Positions 50,106 through 58,974 of a stretch of 64,000 bases of DNA are shown piece after piece. Location: assembly GCA_033549245.1 (NCBI GenBank), contig JAWSUW010000001.1, forward strand, positions 21,023 to 85,022, written 5' to 3'. Each line of letters starts with the position of its first letter. The stretch's first letter is position 1. Origin of the DNA: Fusibacter_D sp033549245 (lineage in GTDB: Bacteria; Bacillota; Clostridia; Peptostreptococcales; Acidaminobacteraceae). A model generated the notes under the pieces. The model was not told the DNA's origin and ran no database searches. It was given only the letters and a program-made list of their open reading frames with translations. The position numbers and the translations under genes were made by a program.

Positions 50106-50864
50106 ATGGAATACACAATTCAAAAGTTGGCGCATCTTTCTGGAACGACTAAAAGAACATTGCGATATTATGATGAGATCGGACTTCTGAAACCGCTGAG
50201 AATCAACAGTTCAGGATATCGAATATACGGTGCGGGTGAAGTGGATCGATTGCAGCAAATCATGTTTTTTAGGGCAATGGACGTTAATCTGGAAGAAATC
50301 AAACGCATACTGGATGAGCCGAATTTCAACGAGGCGGCTGCACTAAGATCACATTTGGAGAGTCTTCTGAATAAAAAAAATGAAATCGACAAGATGATTC
50401 ACAATGTCAGAAAGACTATTGAAGTCAAAGAAGGGAGAGACACAATGACTGATCAGGAAAAATTTGAAGGTTTGAAAAAAGAGATGCTCGACAAGAACGA
50501 AGCCGAGTATGGAAAGGAAATAAGACAGAAGTATGGCAGTGATGTCGTGGAGGCTTCAAATAAGAAGTTTATGGGCATGACATCACAGGAAAGTGAGTAT
50601 GTCACTAAGTTGACAGAAGATTTGATTGATCAATTGGTGAAAGCTGTTGAAGAAAATGCTGAGCCAGACAGTACAATTGGCAAAGAAATAGCAGCGAAAC
50701 ATAAAGAATGGATCGGTTTTTACTGGGATCAGTATTCTGTAGAAGCTCACCGTGGAGTGGTTGAAATGTATGTGGCCGATGAAAGATTCAAGGCTTACTA
50801 TGATCGCCACAAGGAGGGAGCGGCACAATTTCTAAGGGATGCGGTCATAGCATTTCTCAAGTAA
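50106..50864 (+). CDS. TipA-like MerR regulator with TipAS drug-binding domain
   Basis: A 252-residue protein: MerR HTH (KLAHLSGTTKRTLRYYDEIGLLKP), a coiled-coil dimerisation helix (about 75-110) and a C-terminal TipAS globin-like domain (114-252) that binds hydrophobic or peptide antibiotics. Size matches Streptomyces TipAL (253) and B. subtilis Mta. The TipAS part has no cysteine, so covalent capture of thiopeptides as in TipA is not possible. An in-frame internal start at codon 114 may give a short TipAS form. The promoter has a 19-base spacer. No multidrug pump gene is adjacent, so the target beyond itself is unknown. Confidence 0.93.
   Translation: MEYTIQKLAHLSGTTKRTLRYYDEIGLLKPLRINSSGYRIYGAGEVDRLQQIMFFRAMDVNLEEIKRILDEPNFNEAAALRSHLESLLNKKNEIDKMIHNVRKTIEVKEGRDTMTDQEKFEGLKKEMLDKNEAEYGKEIRQKYGSDVVEASNKKFMGMTSQESEYVTKLTEDLIDQLVKAVEENAEPDSTIGKEIAAKHKEWIGFYWDQYSVEAHRGVVEMYVADERFKAYYDRHKEGAAQFLRDAVIAFLK
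50431..50447 (+). promoter_or_regulatory. Internal ribosome site and start for a TipAS-like short protein
   Basis: AAGGGAG at 50431-50437 and an ATG at 50445-50447, in frame with the MerR gene, at codon 114, exactly at the boundary of the TipAS domain. It would yield a 139-residue protein ending at 50864. Streptomyces tipA makes TipAS (144 residues) in the same way. Confidence 0.65.
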
Positions 50865-51048
50865 GTCAGAGGGGGGATCTCAATATATCCAATATTGAGC
50901 CCCCCTTTATTCTTTGGATTTGGCCTATTTAAAAAAAATGAAGGGAATAGGCAAAAAAAGTTGCATTTTGCTCATAAATAGCATAAAGTAAGCATATATA
51001 GTGTTGTACAATAATAAAGTAGCAAAAAATATACTATATGGTGGGGAA

Positions 51049-52134
51049 ATGCAAAAAACACTAATCAGTGGGGTGTCTCCCGGCTCAATCATAGCTCAGG
51101 ATGTGTATGGAACGGATGGAGTTTTGCTGATTAAAAAAGGCACAGCGTTCCGGGAACATTACACGCCAAGGTTCAAAGAGGCGGGCGTCCAGGAAATTTT
51201 AATTGAAGAAAATGGCGAAATGTCAACGGATACGATAAATGCAATACGCAAGTCACTTAACATTCAAGATGTCATTCATGAGAAGACAAGATCACACGCG
51301 CATAACCAAATCAAGAAAACCATGATGAAATTCAAATCGGTTAGTCGCAGTGATATACAAAAAATCGGTCAGATCGTTGAAGACATGATAGAGCAACTCT
51401 TGGATCAAAAAGACTTTGTGTTTGCACTTTCTCAACTTCGCTCTGTCGACGACTATACGTATCAGCATTCGGTGAACGTAGGGGTTCTTGCGCTCATCAT
51501 CGGGATAGACCTGATGCTCGATAAGGATCAGTTGAGACATTTGGGTACCGGTGCCATTTTACATGATATAGGAAAAATCATGATTCCGGAGGATTTGATC
51601 AAAAAACCCTCCAAACTTACTATAGATGAATTCAGTGAAGTCAAAAAACATACTCTATATGGTTATGAGATCCTGATGCAGACCAACATCGCGGAGGAAG
51701 CGGCGCAAATTGCGCTTCATCACCATGAAAAATATGATGGAACAGGATATTGCTGGGGGCTCAGAAACACCAATATACCGTTATTTGCCCGAATTGTGGC
51801 TGTGGCGGATGTTTATGATGCCATGTCGAATGACAGGGTCTATAAACGAAGGACGCTCCCTGACAAAGTTTTCAGGGAAATAACGCATCTTGGTGATAAG
51901 CATTTCGATGCGCATATCATGGAGACTTTTGCCAAACATATCAACATTTATCCCACAGGCACGGGAATCATACTCAATTCAGGTCATCGTGGCATCGTAT
52001 TGCATCAGAACAAACTTTATCCTGAAAGCCCTATTGTCAGAGTATTTACACCAAAAGAGCAAAACATCAAGCGGCTTTATTTTGATGTGGATTTGTCAAT
52101 CAATACCAAATGGTTCATCATAGAAACATATTAA
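51049..52134 (+). CDS. HD-GYP domain c-di-GMP phosphodiesterase candidate
   Basis: A 361-residue protein with an N-terminal region of unknown type (about 1-115, starting QKTLISGVSPGSIIAQDVYG) and an HD-GYP domain. The HD pair is ILHDIGK (His172, Asp173), and HHEKYDGTGY with its following loop forms the GYP region; HSVNVG and AVADVYDAMSNDR are also conserved. Such enzymes open c-di-GMP to pGpG or GMP. The start at 51049 follows GGTGGGG; a longer in-frame start at 51001 lacks a site. It may oppose the diguanylate cyclase at 32278-33468. Confidence 0.88.
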   Translation: MQKTLISGVSPGSIIAQDVYGTDGVLLIKKGTAFREHYTPRFKEAGVQEILIEENGEMSTDTINAIRKSLNIQDVIHEKTRSHAHNQIKKTMMKFKSVSRSDIQKIGQIVEDMIEQLLDQKDFVFALSQLRSVDDYTYQHSVNVGVLALIIGIDLMLDKDQLRHLGTGAILHDIGKIMIPEDLIKKPSKLTIDEFSEVKKHTLYGYEILMQTNIAEEAAQIALHHHEKYDGTGYCWGLRNTNIPLFARIVAVADVYDAMSNDRVYKRRTLPDKVFREITHLGDKHFDAHIMETFAKHINIYPTGTGIILNSGHRGIVLHQNKLYPESPIVRVFTPKEQNIKRLYFDVDLSINTKWFIIETY

Positions 52135-52235
52135 TTGATATTCTAACCCGATATTAATGGTTTTCATGTTTTTTCTTAAGGATTTAATAAGATTTATATT
52201 GTATCTTATAGAAAAAGAAGTGAAGGGAGAATAAC

Positions 52236-53042
52236 ATGTGGTTACGATCGGACTTGAAATCAAGTGCTAAAAAGTTCTTGAGCAAAAACTATATCAAAGC
52301 ATTTTTTGTGAGTTTAATGCTATTTTTTGTCAGTGGTTCAGGAGGCTCAAATTCATCGTGGAAAGAAGAACGCAATGCCATGTTGGATTTGGATTTTTCA
52401 AATATGTCGGAGATGGGCAGAACTGTCACTGATGCGGTTCCATTTGGCTTTATCTTCGGACTCAGTTTCATTATTATTGTGGTGCTCATCATTGCTTCAT
52501 TGGCATTCAGAATTTTTCTCGGTTATCCGCTCGAGGTTGGAGGAAGAAAATTCTTTGTAAGAGGTGCTGAAGGTGAAGTGGAGTTTTCAAACATCACCAG
52601 TACGTTTAACGGTGATCACTATATGAAAATTGTGGTGGCCATGCTTTACAAAGGCGTCATCAATTTTCTGTTTTATTTGTTATTATTCTTTCCTGGTGTC
52701 GTCAAATCCTATGCGTACTCGATGGTGCCATATATCTTGACGGACAATCCGGAAATCGGTCACGAGCGTGCACTGGAACTCAGTAACGAAATGACACGAG
52801 GCCACAAGTGGGAAATGTTTATTCTAGACCTCTCATTCATAGGCTGGTATATCCTTGGTGGACTAGCGTTTGGAATCGGTACACTCTTTGTGAACCCATA
52901 TGTGGATTCAACAAAAGCGCAGCTCTATTTGACTCTTAGAAAAATTGCTGTGAACGCGAACATTTGTAGTTCTGATGAATTAAATCTGGATGTTATGGCT
53001 GTTGAAGAAGTAGACGAGGATTGGTACAGATACGAATCTTAA
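52236..53042 (+). CDS. DUF975 membrane protein
   Basis: A 268-residue membrane protein of the DUF975 family. It starts with MWLRSDLKSSAKKFL, has about five hydrophobic segments, the GYPLEVGGRKFFVRGAEG and LFFPGVVKSYAYSMVPYILTDNP motifs, and a charged C-terminus. Function in the family is unknown. A GAAGGGAGA ribosome site precedes the ATG and a terminator follows. Confidence 0.88.
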   Translation: MWLRSDLKSSAKKFLSKNYIKAFFVSLMLFFVSGSGGSNSSWKEERNAMLDLDFSNMSEMGRTVTDAVPFGFIFGLSFIIIVVLIIASLAFRIFLGYPLEVGGRKFFVRGAEGEVEFSNITSTFNGDHYMKIVVAMLYKGVINFLFYLLLFFPGVVKSYAYSMVPYILTDNPEIGHERALELSNEMTRGHKWEMFILDLSFIGWYILGGLAFGIGTLFVNPYVDSTKAQLYLTLRKIAVNANICSSDELNLDVMAVEEVDEDWYRYES

Positions 53043-53065
53043 AATCTAAGACAACAAAGGAACAA

Positions 53066-53091
53066 GGTTGAGCCGAGGCTCAGCCTTTTTT
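53066..53091 (+). terminator. Terminator of the DUF975 gene
   Basis: A 9-bp GC-rich stem (53066-53074 with 53077-53085; the innermost pairs probably open) followed by six T residues. Confidence 0.85.
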
Positions 53092-53092
53092 G

Positions 53093-53121
53093 TTGATTTT
53101 AGAGGTCGGATGCAATACAAT
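53093..53121 (+). promoter_or_regulatory. Promoter of the phosphoglycerate mutase-like gene
   Basis: TTGATT at 53093-53098, a 17-base spacer and TACAAT at 53116-53121, starting two bases after the preceding T run. Confidence 0.65.
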
Positions 53122-53137
53122 GGACGTGGAGGTTTTT

Positions 53138-53767
53138 ATGCTGGATATTTATATTGTAAGGCATGGACAGACTGAGTGGAATGTGGAGAGACGGCTTCAA
53201 GGTTGGCTTGATTCACCACTTACACTTGAAGGAGAGCGCAGTGCTTTTCTACTCCGAGAAGAGATCGGCGATATAGAATTTGATCGCATATTCACTTCTC
53301 CCAGTGGACGAGCAATCAGCACTTTAAGTCTCGCTATGCCTGAAGCCATATATGTCGTTGACGACAGGTTGAAAGAGATCTGTCTAGGGTCTTGGCAAGG
53401 GAAAACTATTGAGACAATCGAAAAAGAATATCCCGATGCCTATTACAATTATTTCTTCGAACCAGGAAAATTTAGGCTTTCAGATGGAGAGGACTACTAT
53501 GATCTTCATAGACGTGTGTCTTCTTTTGTGAGTGATCTCATAAAAGAGTTTTACTATGAAACAGTCAATAAAAAAATTCTGATTGTGACTCACGGTTTGA
53601 CGCTCATGATGATGCAATTGATATTCAACAGTGATGAGATTGCCAACATCGGGACTTATGCCCTGTCGCAGAATGCAAGACCTGTACATTATCATTTCGA
53701 CGGCGAAAAATTTGATGCGATCATTGAAGTGAGTGCCCAGGAAGGGTATTTCGCAAAAAGTATTTAA
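53138..53767 (+). CDS. Histidine phosphatase (phosphoglycerate mutase-like) protein
   Basis: A 209-residue member of the histidine phosphatase superfamily. The catalytic RHG motif is IVRHGQTEWN, the second half holds the conserved VTHGLTLMMMQ histidine, and LQGWLDSPLTLEGE and LGSWQGKT match the GpmB/CobC-type branch. The substrate could be a phosphorylated sugar, phosphoglycerate or alpha-ribazole phosphate; no cobalamin gene is near. The ATG at 53138 follows GTGGAGG. Confidence 0.88.
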   Translation: MLDIYIVRHGQTEWNVERRLQGWLDSPLTLEGERSAFLLREEIGDIEFDRIFTSPSGRAISTLSLAMPEAIYVVDDRLKEICLGSWQGKTIETIEKEYPDAYYNYFFEPGKFRLSDGEDYYDLHRRVSSFVSDLIKEFYYETVNKKILIVTHGLTLMMMQLIFNSDEIANIGTYALSQNARPVHYHFDGEKFDAIIEVSAQEGYFAKSI

Positions 53768-53843
53768 ACGTAATAAAAGTAACTTTTTCATCGAATTGCT
53801 TAATTATGAAAAACGGATTTCCCAAAAATATTGTTTTCCTACA

Positions 53844-53872
53844 TGTACAAGTTTACAAGCGCTTGTTATAAT
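53844..53872 (+). promoter_or_regulatory. Promoter of the aminotransferase gene with a palindrome
   Basis: TATAAT at 53867-53872 with a weak -35 (TGTACA, 53844-53849). A perfect 12-base palindrome, ACAAGCGCTTGT (53855-53866), abuts the -10 box. Confidence 0.6.
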
Positions 53873-53912
53873 GATGTCAATCAATGAATATTTAAGATTT
53901 GTGGAGGTAAAG

Positions 53913-55094
53913 ATGAAAGCGTTGTCTATAAAGAATTTAGGTATTTCTGAATCGATGACTTTGGCGATTTCAGCAAAAGCGAAACAATTGAAGGCTGAAG
54001 GTGCCAATATCATCAGTTTCGGTGCGGGTGAACCGGATTTCAACACACCAGAGTATATCAGAACTGCAGCCATCAAAAGAATTGAAAAAGGTGGAAATGG
54101 TTACACCGACGCTTCGGGATTACCTGAGCTCAAAACCGCAATATGCAAAAAGTTGAGAGATGACAATGAACTCGAATATAAGAACAACCAAATCGTAGTC
54201 TCGTGTGGTGCAAAACATTCTCTTTTCAACGCACTGCAAGCCCTATGCAATCCTGGTGACGAAGTGATCATTCCGTCTCCATACTGGGTGAGCTACTATG
54301 AACTCACAAAACTCGCTGATGCAGAGCCGATTTTGGTGGAAGCTTCATCAAGCCAGGAGTTCAAAGTGAGCATCGAGCAACTGGAAAATGCAATCACAGA
54401 GAAGACAAAAGCAATCCTGATTAATTCTCCGAACAATCCGACAGGCGCTGTTTATACCGAGGCGGAGCTAAGAGCAATTGCAGAACTTGCAGAGAAACAT
54501 GATTTATATATCATATCAGATGAGATCTATGAGAAACTCGTCTATGGTGAAAAACATGTGAGTATCGCAAAATTCGCTTACGACCGCACCATAGTCGTCA
54601 ACGGACTCAGTAAAGCATATGCGATGACAGGTTGGAGAATCGGTTATACTGCCAGTTCAGTGGAAATCGCCAAAGTAATGAGCAATATCCAATCCCATGC
54701 CACATCCAATCCAAACACGATTGCCCAGTATGCGAGTATTGAAGCGCTTAGTGGCGATTCTGCTCCGATTGAGGAGATGAGATTGGCATTTGACGAAAGA
54801 AGAAAATATATGGTGAAAACTTTAGGGTCTATTCCTCAAATCACATGCGTTGAACCGAAAGGTGCGTTTTATGTCATGGTTGATGTTTCCGCATTCTTTG
54901 GCAAGACCGTTGAGGGCAATAAGATTGAAGGCTCCATCGATTTTGCTTCAGTTTTACTTGAAAAAGCAATGGTGTCTGTAATCCCTGGTATAGCATTCGG
55001 GGTGGACGATTATATCCGTTTATCTTATGCGACCAGTATGGCGAACATCGAAGAGGGACTTGCCAGACTTAAAAGATTCTGCGAAACTTACTAA
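53913..55094 (+). CDS. Class I aspartate/aromatic aminotransferase
   Basis: A 393-residue fold-type I PLP aminotransferase of the AspB/AspC Ib group. Motifs are FGAGEPDFNTPEYI, NSPNNPTGAVY, the PLP lysine in NGLSKAYAMTGWRIGY and a C-terminal IRLSYATS arginine that binds the substrate carboxylate. It probably interconverts aspartate and oxaloacetate with glutamate/2-oxoglutarate. The ATG at 53913 follows GTGGAGG; a far upstream in-frame start at 53733 would run through the promoter. A strong terminator follows. Confidence 0.93.
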   Translation: MKALSIKNLGISESMTLAISAKAKQLKAEGANIISFGAGEPDFNTPEYIRTAAIKRIEKGGNGYTDASGLPELKTAICKKLRDDNELEYKNNQIVVSCGAKHSLFNALQALCNPGDEVIIPSPYWVSYYELTKLADAEPILVEASSSQEFKVSIEQLENAITEKTKAILINSPNNPTGAVYTEAELRAIAELAEKHDLYIISDEIYEKLVYGEKHVSIAKFAYDRTIVVNGLSKAYAMTGWRIGYTASSVEIAKVMSNIQSHATSNPNTIAQYASIEALSGDSAPIEEMRLAFDERRKYMVKTLGSIPQITCVEPKGAFYVMVDVSAFFGKTVEGNKIEGSIDFASVLLEKAMVSVIPGIAFGVDDYIRLSYATSMANIEEGLARLKRFCETY

Positions 55095-55099
55095 ATAAA

Positions 55100-55149
55100 A
55101 ACAGTGATTGCACAATAACTATTTGTGTGATCATTGTTTTCTTTTTTTA
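55100..55149 (+). terminator. Strong terminator of the aminotransferase gene
   Basis: A 16-bp stem (55100-55115 with 55123-55138, few G-T pairs), seven-base loop, then TTTTCTTTTTTT. Confidence 0.9.
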
Positions 55150-55198
55150 TGGAGAAAAATATGTTAATATAATGTTATATTTGTAAGTGGGGAATAAG

Positions 55199-56497
55199 AT
55201 GAATGAACGTGTAAGGAACATAGAGAAAATTTTACTTGTGGCGATATTCACCACATTTATGGGGCAGATTTACGTCACGCCATTTGGGACCAACTTCAGG
55301 CTCACCATTGCAGTCATGGTACTCAATGTGTTGATGTTGACATTCCTCGAGATCAAACCGATTCCGACGATCAATCTTGTTGGACTTTTAATGTTTTCTG
55401 TGCGCAGCATAGTCTATGTGTACAATCAAAGCGGCACAGTTCTAGAAGCGTTTTCAGTTTATTATCCGGTAATTTTCTTCTATTTGTTTTACAGTTTCTT
55501 CTTTGTCGTCCTGAATGTCAGAAGTCTCATCAAGACACCGGTCAGCCTCTTTCTAGGCATCTGGATCTGTGACACGATTCCAAATATCGTTGAAATCATG
55601 GTCAGAGGTGATTGGCAAGGGGTGAATCTTGAAGAGGCTATCTATGTGATTATTCTCATAGGCCTGGTGAGAACATTTATGACGGTTGTTCTGATCTACT
55701 TGACACGTTACTATTATTCATTTGTAAAAGAAAGGGAACATCATCAGAAATTCGTCGAAAAAATCATTTTGATGTCCAATCTCAAAACGGAATTGTTCTT
55801 TCTCAGAAAGTCCAAAAACGACATCGAACAGGCCATGCAGCGCAGCTATGAAGTCTATGAGCAATTGAGTGAGACACAGCTCAAGGATTCCATGCTCACT
55901 GTCGCCAAGGATATCCATGAAATCAAGAAGGACTATTCGCGGGTCATTTCCGGTATTGAAAAAAGTATTGAGGAAACTCCAATTTATCTCATGCATTTCA
56001 AGGAAATCATGAAGATTGTCAAAGATGCCAACGAAAAGAACGCAAGATCGAAAGACAAATCGATCAGGTTTCAGTTTTCCGTCAATTGTGATTTTAAGAC
56101 CCCGGAATTTTACGCACTTATTTCCATTCTCAATAATTTGATCACCAATGCCATTGATGCGATTCCTTCGTCTGGAGAAATAGTTGTAATCGGGGATTTC
56201 CAGAGTGAGAATCTCCATCTTTCGATTTCGGACAATGGGACCGGTATAGATGAATATGATATGGAACTTATTTTCGAACCCGGTTTTTCAACAAAGTTCA
56301 ATGAAAACAACGGTATCATGGCTTCCGGAATCGGACTGACCCACGTCAAACAATTGGTGAGATCCTTCTTTGGTGGAGATATCAAAGTCGAGTCCAAGAA
56401 AGGTGAGTGGACTCGTTTTGAACTTTGGATGCCACTTTCCAAATTGCTTGAACCACATGAATTTAAAAAAGACACGATAATGACAGGTGAGGTGTAA
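55199..56497 (+). CDS. Membrane sensor histidine kinase (GlnK/YcbA-like)
   Basis: A 432-residue sensor with about six transmembrane helices (to about residue 178), a helical linker and a GHKL ATPase domain. The N box is NNLITNAIDAIPSSG, G1 is SDNGTGID and G2 is GIMASGIGLTHVKQL. The likely phosphorylated histidine lies in DIHEIKKDYSRV. The gene is followed with no gap by a YcbB-type response regulator, the partner of B. subtilis GlnK (YcbA), which senses glutamine. The signal here is inferred only by that partner type. The ATG at 55199 follows AGTGGGG. Confidence 0.85.
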   Translation: MNERVRNIEKILLVAIFTTFMGQIYVTPFGTNFRLTIAVMVLNVLMLTFLEIKPIPTINLVGLLMFSVRSIVYVYNQSGTVLEAFSVYYPVIFFYLFYSFFFVVLNVRSLIKTPVSLFLGIWICDTIPNIVEIMVRGDWQGVNLEEAIYVIILIGLVRTFMTVVLIYLTRYYYSFVKEREHHQKFVEKIILMSNLKTELFFLRKSKNDIEQAMQRSYEVYEQLSETQLKDSMLTVAKDIHEIKKDYSRVISGIEKSIEETPIYLMHFKEIMKIVKDANEKNARSKDKSIRFQFSVNCDFKTPEFYALISILNNLITNAIDAIPSSGEIVVIGDFQSENLHLSISDNGTGIDEYDMELIFEPGFSTKFNENNGIMASGIGLTHVKQLVRSFFGGDIKVESKKGEWTRFELWMPLSKLLEPHEFKKDTIMTGEV

Positions 56498-57400
56498 ATG
56501 AATTACAACTTTTATTTGGTCGATGACGACAAAAGTGTGCTCAGCATATTGAGCAAAATTATCGTCAATCAAAATCTTGGGGATATCATCGGGAAAGCCA
56601 TTGATGGTGAACTAGCCGCAATGGAAATTCCTAGACTTTCACCCGACATAGTCATTGTGGATCTTCTGCTGCCAAAAGTGGATGGCATCACTCTGGTGGA
56701 AAAGCTCAAGACGGTATTTCCAGAAATGCCTTTCATTATGATCAGTGAAGTCCATTCGAAGGAAATGGTTTCAAAGGCATATAACAGTGGTGTTGAATTT
56801 TTTGTCAACAAGCCGATCAACGTCATTGAAGTCATGAATGTCATTAAAAGAGTGGATGAGAAACTGAGGATGAAGAAGGTGATTGATTCGTTCCAAAGTG
56901 CTTTTCAAAGCATGAGGACACTTGATGAAATCTCCACAAACTCCAAATCGTCCAAACTCGACCCTATACTGGAGAATGCAAAAGAAATACTGAATCAACT
57001 TGGCATACTCAGCGAGGCAGGCTGCAAGGACATCATCAACATATTGGAATTCGTCATTCAAAATGATGAAATGAGCCATAAGAAACTCATTGAGTTCAAA
57101 TTGACCGATCTTTACGCATACCTCAGCACCAAGTATGAAAAGGAACGCGGTGAGATCGTCAACGAAAAGGCTATTGAACAACGGATCAGAAGGGCAATCG
57201 GTCAGGCACTTGAAAATGTGTCGGAACTTGCGCTCGATGATTACGAACATCTCGCATTCATGAGGTACGCATCGACACTATTCGAGTTCAGAGAAGTCCG
57301 GAAAGAGATGGACTACATAAAACGCATATCAAAAATCAGAGGCAAGATCAACATCAAGAAATTCATCATCGGTCTGGTTTCCGAAGCCCAAAGCAATTGA
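56498..57400 (+). CDS. Response regulator with YcbB-type output domain (GlnL-like)
   Basis: A 300-residue regulator: receiver domain (1-125) with acid pocket DDD (9-11), phosphoacceptor Asp55 (VDLLLPK), Ser83 and Lys105 (VNKPI), then a C-terminal helical YcbB domain (about 150-295, ending YIKRISKIRGKINIKKFI). B. subtilis GlnL (YcbB) of this type activates glutaminase and glutamine transport genes. No such target gene lies in the window; the aminotransferase upstream is the only nitrogen-metabolism neighbour. It begins at the base after the kinase stop. Confidence 0.85.
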   Translation: MNYNFYLVDDDKSVLSILSKIIVNQNLGDIIGKAIDGELAAMEIPRLSPDIVIVDLLLPKVDGITLVEKLKTVFPEMPFIMISEVHSKEMVSKAYNSGVEFFVNKPINVIEVMNVIKRVDEKLRMKKVIDSFQSAFQSMRTLDEISTNSKSSKLDPILENAKEILNQLGILSEAGCKDIINILEFVIQNDEMSHKKLIEFKLTDLYAYLSTKYEKERGEIVNEKAIEQRIRRAIGQALENVSELALDDYEHLAFMRYASTLFEFREVRKEMDYIKRISKIRGKINIKKFIIGLVSEAQSN

Positions 57401-57429
57401 CCAGTTTGAAATGTTTACAATTTAAGGGT

Positions 57430-57457
57430 TTGTTTTTGATGGAAGAGTTGATATAAT
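57430..57457 (+). promoter_or_regulatory. Promoter of miaB-mutS-mutL
   Basis: TTGTTT at 57430-57435, a 16-base spacer and TATAAT at 57452-57457. The predicted start falls inside the following hairpin. Confidence 0.55.
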
Positions 57458-57486
57458 AAAAAAGGGACTTAGCTCCCTTTTTTTTT
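57458..57486 (+). terminator. Terminator between the response regulator and miaB
   Basis: A 10-bp stem, AAAAAAGGGA (57458-57467) with TCCCTTTTTT (57474-57483), six-base loop and further T residues. It should end the two-component transcript. Confidence 0.8.
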
Positions 57487-57518
57487 GGTGCTTAAAAGTG
57501 TGAAATGAGGAGAAATTA

Positions 57519-58955
57519 ATGTCAAAGAGAGAAGTATTCAACATCGAATCCGTAGAAGAAATTTTAAATAGGAACGATGAAGTCATAAGGAACATCAAAG
57601 CAATCAATGATCAGATTTTCAAGGAATCTGGACATCAAAAGAACGCATTCACAGTGACTTATGGTTGCCAGATGAATGAACACGATTCAGAGAAGCTCGA
57701 AGCCATGCTTGTGGATATGGGCTACAATATTGTAAAAAGCGTTGAAGAGTCCGACTTGGTGATTTTCAACACGTGCTGTGTCAGAGAAAATGCTGAATTT
57801 AAAGTCTATGGTAACCTCGGCCGTATCAAAAAGCTCAAGGAAACCAAACCCGATTTGATTTTGGCTGTTTGTGGTTGCATGATGCAACAGCCTCACGTTG
57901 TGGAGCAAATCAAGAAGAAATACAAGTATGTGGATCTCGTATTCGGGACACATAATTTGCACAATTTCCCGGTACTGCTGGAAGAGACGTTGACTGGAGA
58001 CCATCAGGTCGTTGAAGTATGGGACTCTCAGGGCGACGTGGTAGAAGGCATGCAAATTTCAAGAAAAAAAGAGGTCAAAGCCTATGTGAACATCATGTAC
58101 GGTTGTGACAATTTCTGTTCATACTGCATCGTACCTTATACAAGAGGCAGAGAGCGCAGCAGAAGACCTGAGGACATTGTGGAGGAAATCAGACAACTTG
58201 CTTTTGAGGGCACCAAAGAAGTGATGCTTCTGGGGCAAAACGTCAACTCATATGGCAACAACATCGATGACCCTGTAGATTTTGCGGATCTTTTGAAGAT
58301 GGTCAATGAGATTGAAGGGATCGAACGCATCCGTTTCATGACCTCACATCCAAAGGACATCACGCAAAAACTCATTGAAACGATGGCGGAAGCAGACAAG
58401 GTCTGTGAGTATCTGCATTTGCCGATCCAATCGGGAAGCAATGTCATCCTCAAAAATATGAACCGAAAATACACGAGAGAGCATTATATAGACATCATAG
58501 ACAGAGCTAAAGCTTTGATGCCCGAACTTGGGATCACAACAGACATTATTCTTGGTTTTCCTGGTGAGACCGAATCTGATTTCATGGATACTGTGGATAT
58601 GCTCAAGACCATAAAGTATGATTCAGCTTTCACCTATCTTTACTCAAAAAGAACTGGAACACCTGCAGCCACTCATGATCACCAAGTCACGGAAGAGGAT
58701 AAACATGATCGGATGAACCGTCTTCTAGCTGTACTCAATCCAATGATCCATGAAAAAATGAGAACCTTTGATGGTAAGACCGTTGAAATATTGGTGGAGG
58801 GTCCGTCGAAGACTTCTGATGAACTATTGATGGGTAGAACCAGACAAAATCAAATCGTCAACTTCATAGGAGACGCATCATTGATTGGCAAGCTGGTCAA
58901 CATCAAAATAACAAAGCCGAAGAAATTCTCATTGTTTGGCGAAGTGGTAGAATAA
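57519..58955 (+). CDS. miaB: tRNA-2-methylthio-N6-dimethylallyladenosine synthase MiaB
   Basis: A 478-residue radical SAM methylthiotransferase that adds the ms2 group to i6A37 of tRNA. The auxiliary cluster cysteines are Cys50, Cys86 and Cys120; the radical SAM cysteines are Cys196, Cys200 and Cys203 (YGCDNFCSYCIVPYTRG). A C-terminal TRAM domain (GKTVEILVEGPS onward) binds tRNA. Its substrate base is made by MiaA, whose gene ends the same cluster after mutS and mutL. A GAGGAGAA ribosome site precedes the ATG. Confidence 0.96.
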   Translation: MSKREVFNIESVEEILNRNDEVIRNIKAINDQIFKESGHQKNAFTVTYGCQMNEHDSEKLEAMLVDMGYNIVKSVEESDLVIFNTCCVRENAEFKVYGNLGRIKKLKETKPDLILAVCGCMMQQPHVVEQIKKKYKYVDLVFGTHNLHNFPVLLEETLTGDHQVVEVWDSQGDVVEGMQISRKKEVKAYVNIMYGCDNFCSYCIVPYTRGRERSRRPEDIVEEIRQLAFEGTKEVMLLGQNVNSYGNNIDDPVDFADLLKMVNEIEGIERIRFMTSHPKDITQKLIETMAEADKVCEYLHLPIQSGSNVILKNMNRKYTREHYIDIIDRAKALMPELGITTDIILGFPGETESDFMDTVDMLKTIKYDSAFTYLYSKRTGTPAATHDHQVTEEDKHDRMNRLLAVLNPMIHEKMRTFDGKTVEILVEGPSKTSDELLMGRTRQNQIVNFIGDASLIGKLVNIKITKPKKFSLFGEVVE

Positions 58956-58974
58956 TTAATCGAAGGAACTTAAT

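Noticed and set aside
53733..53912. Longer start for the aminotransferase
   Set aside because: It would overlap the phosphoglycerate mutase-like gene and run through a promoter; homologues start at the ATG at 53913.
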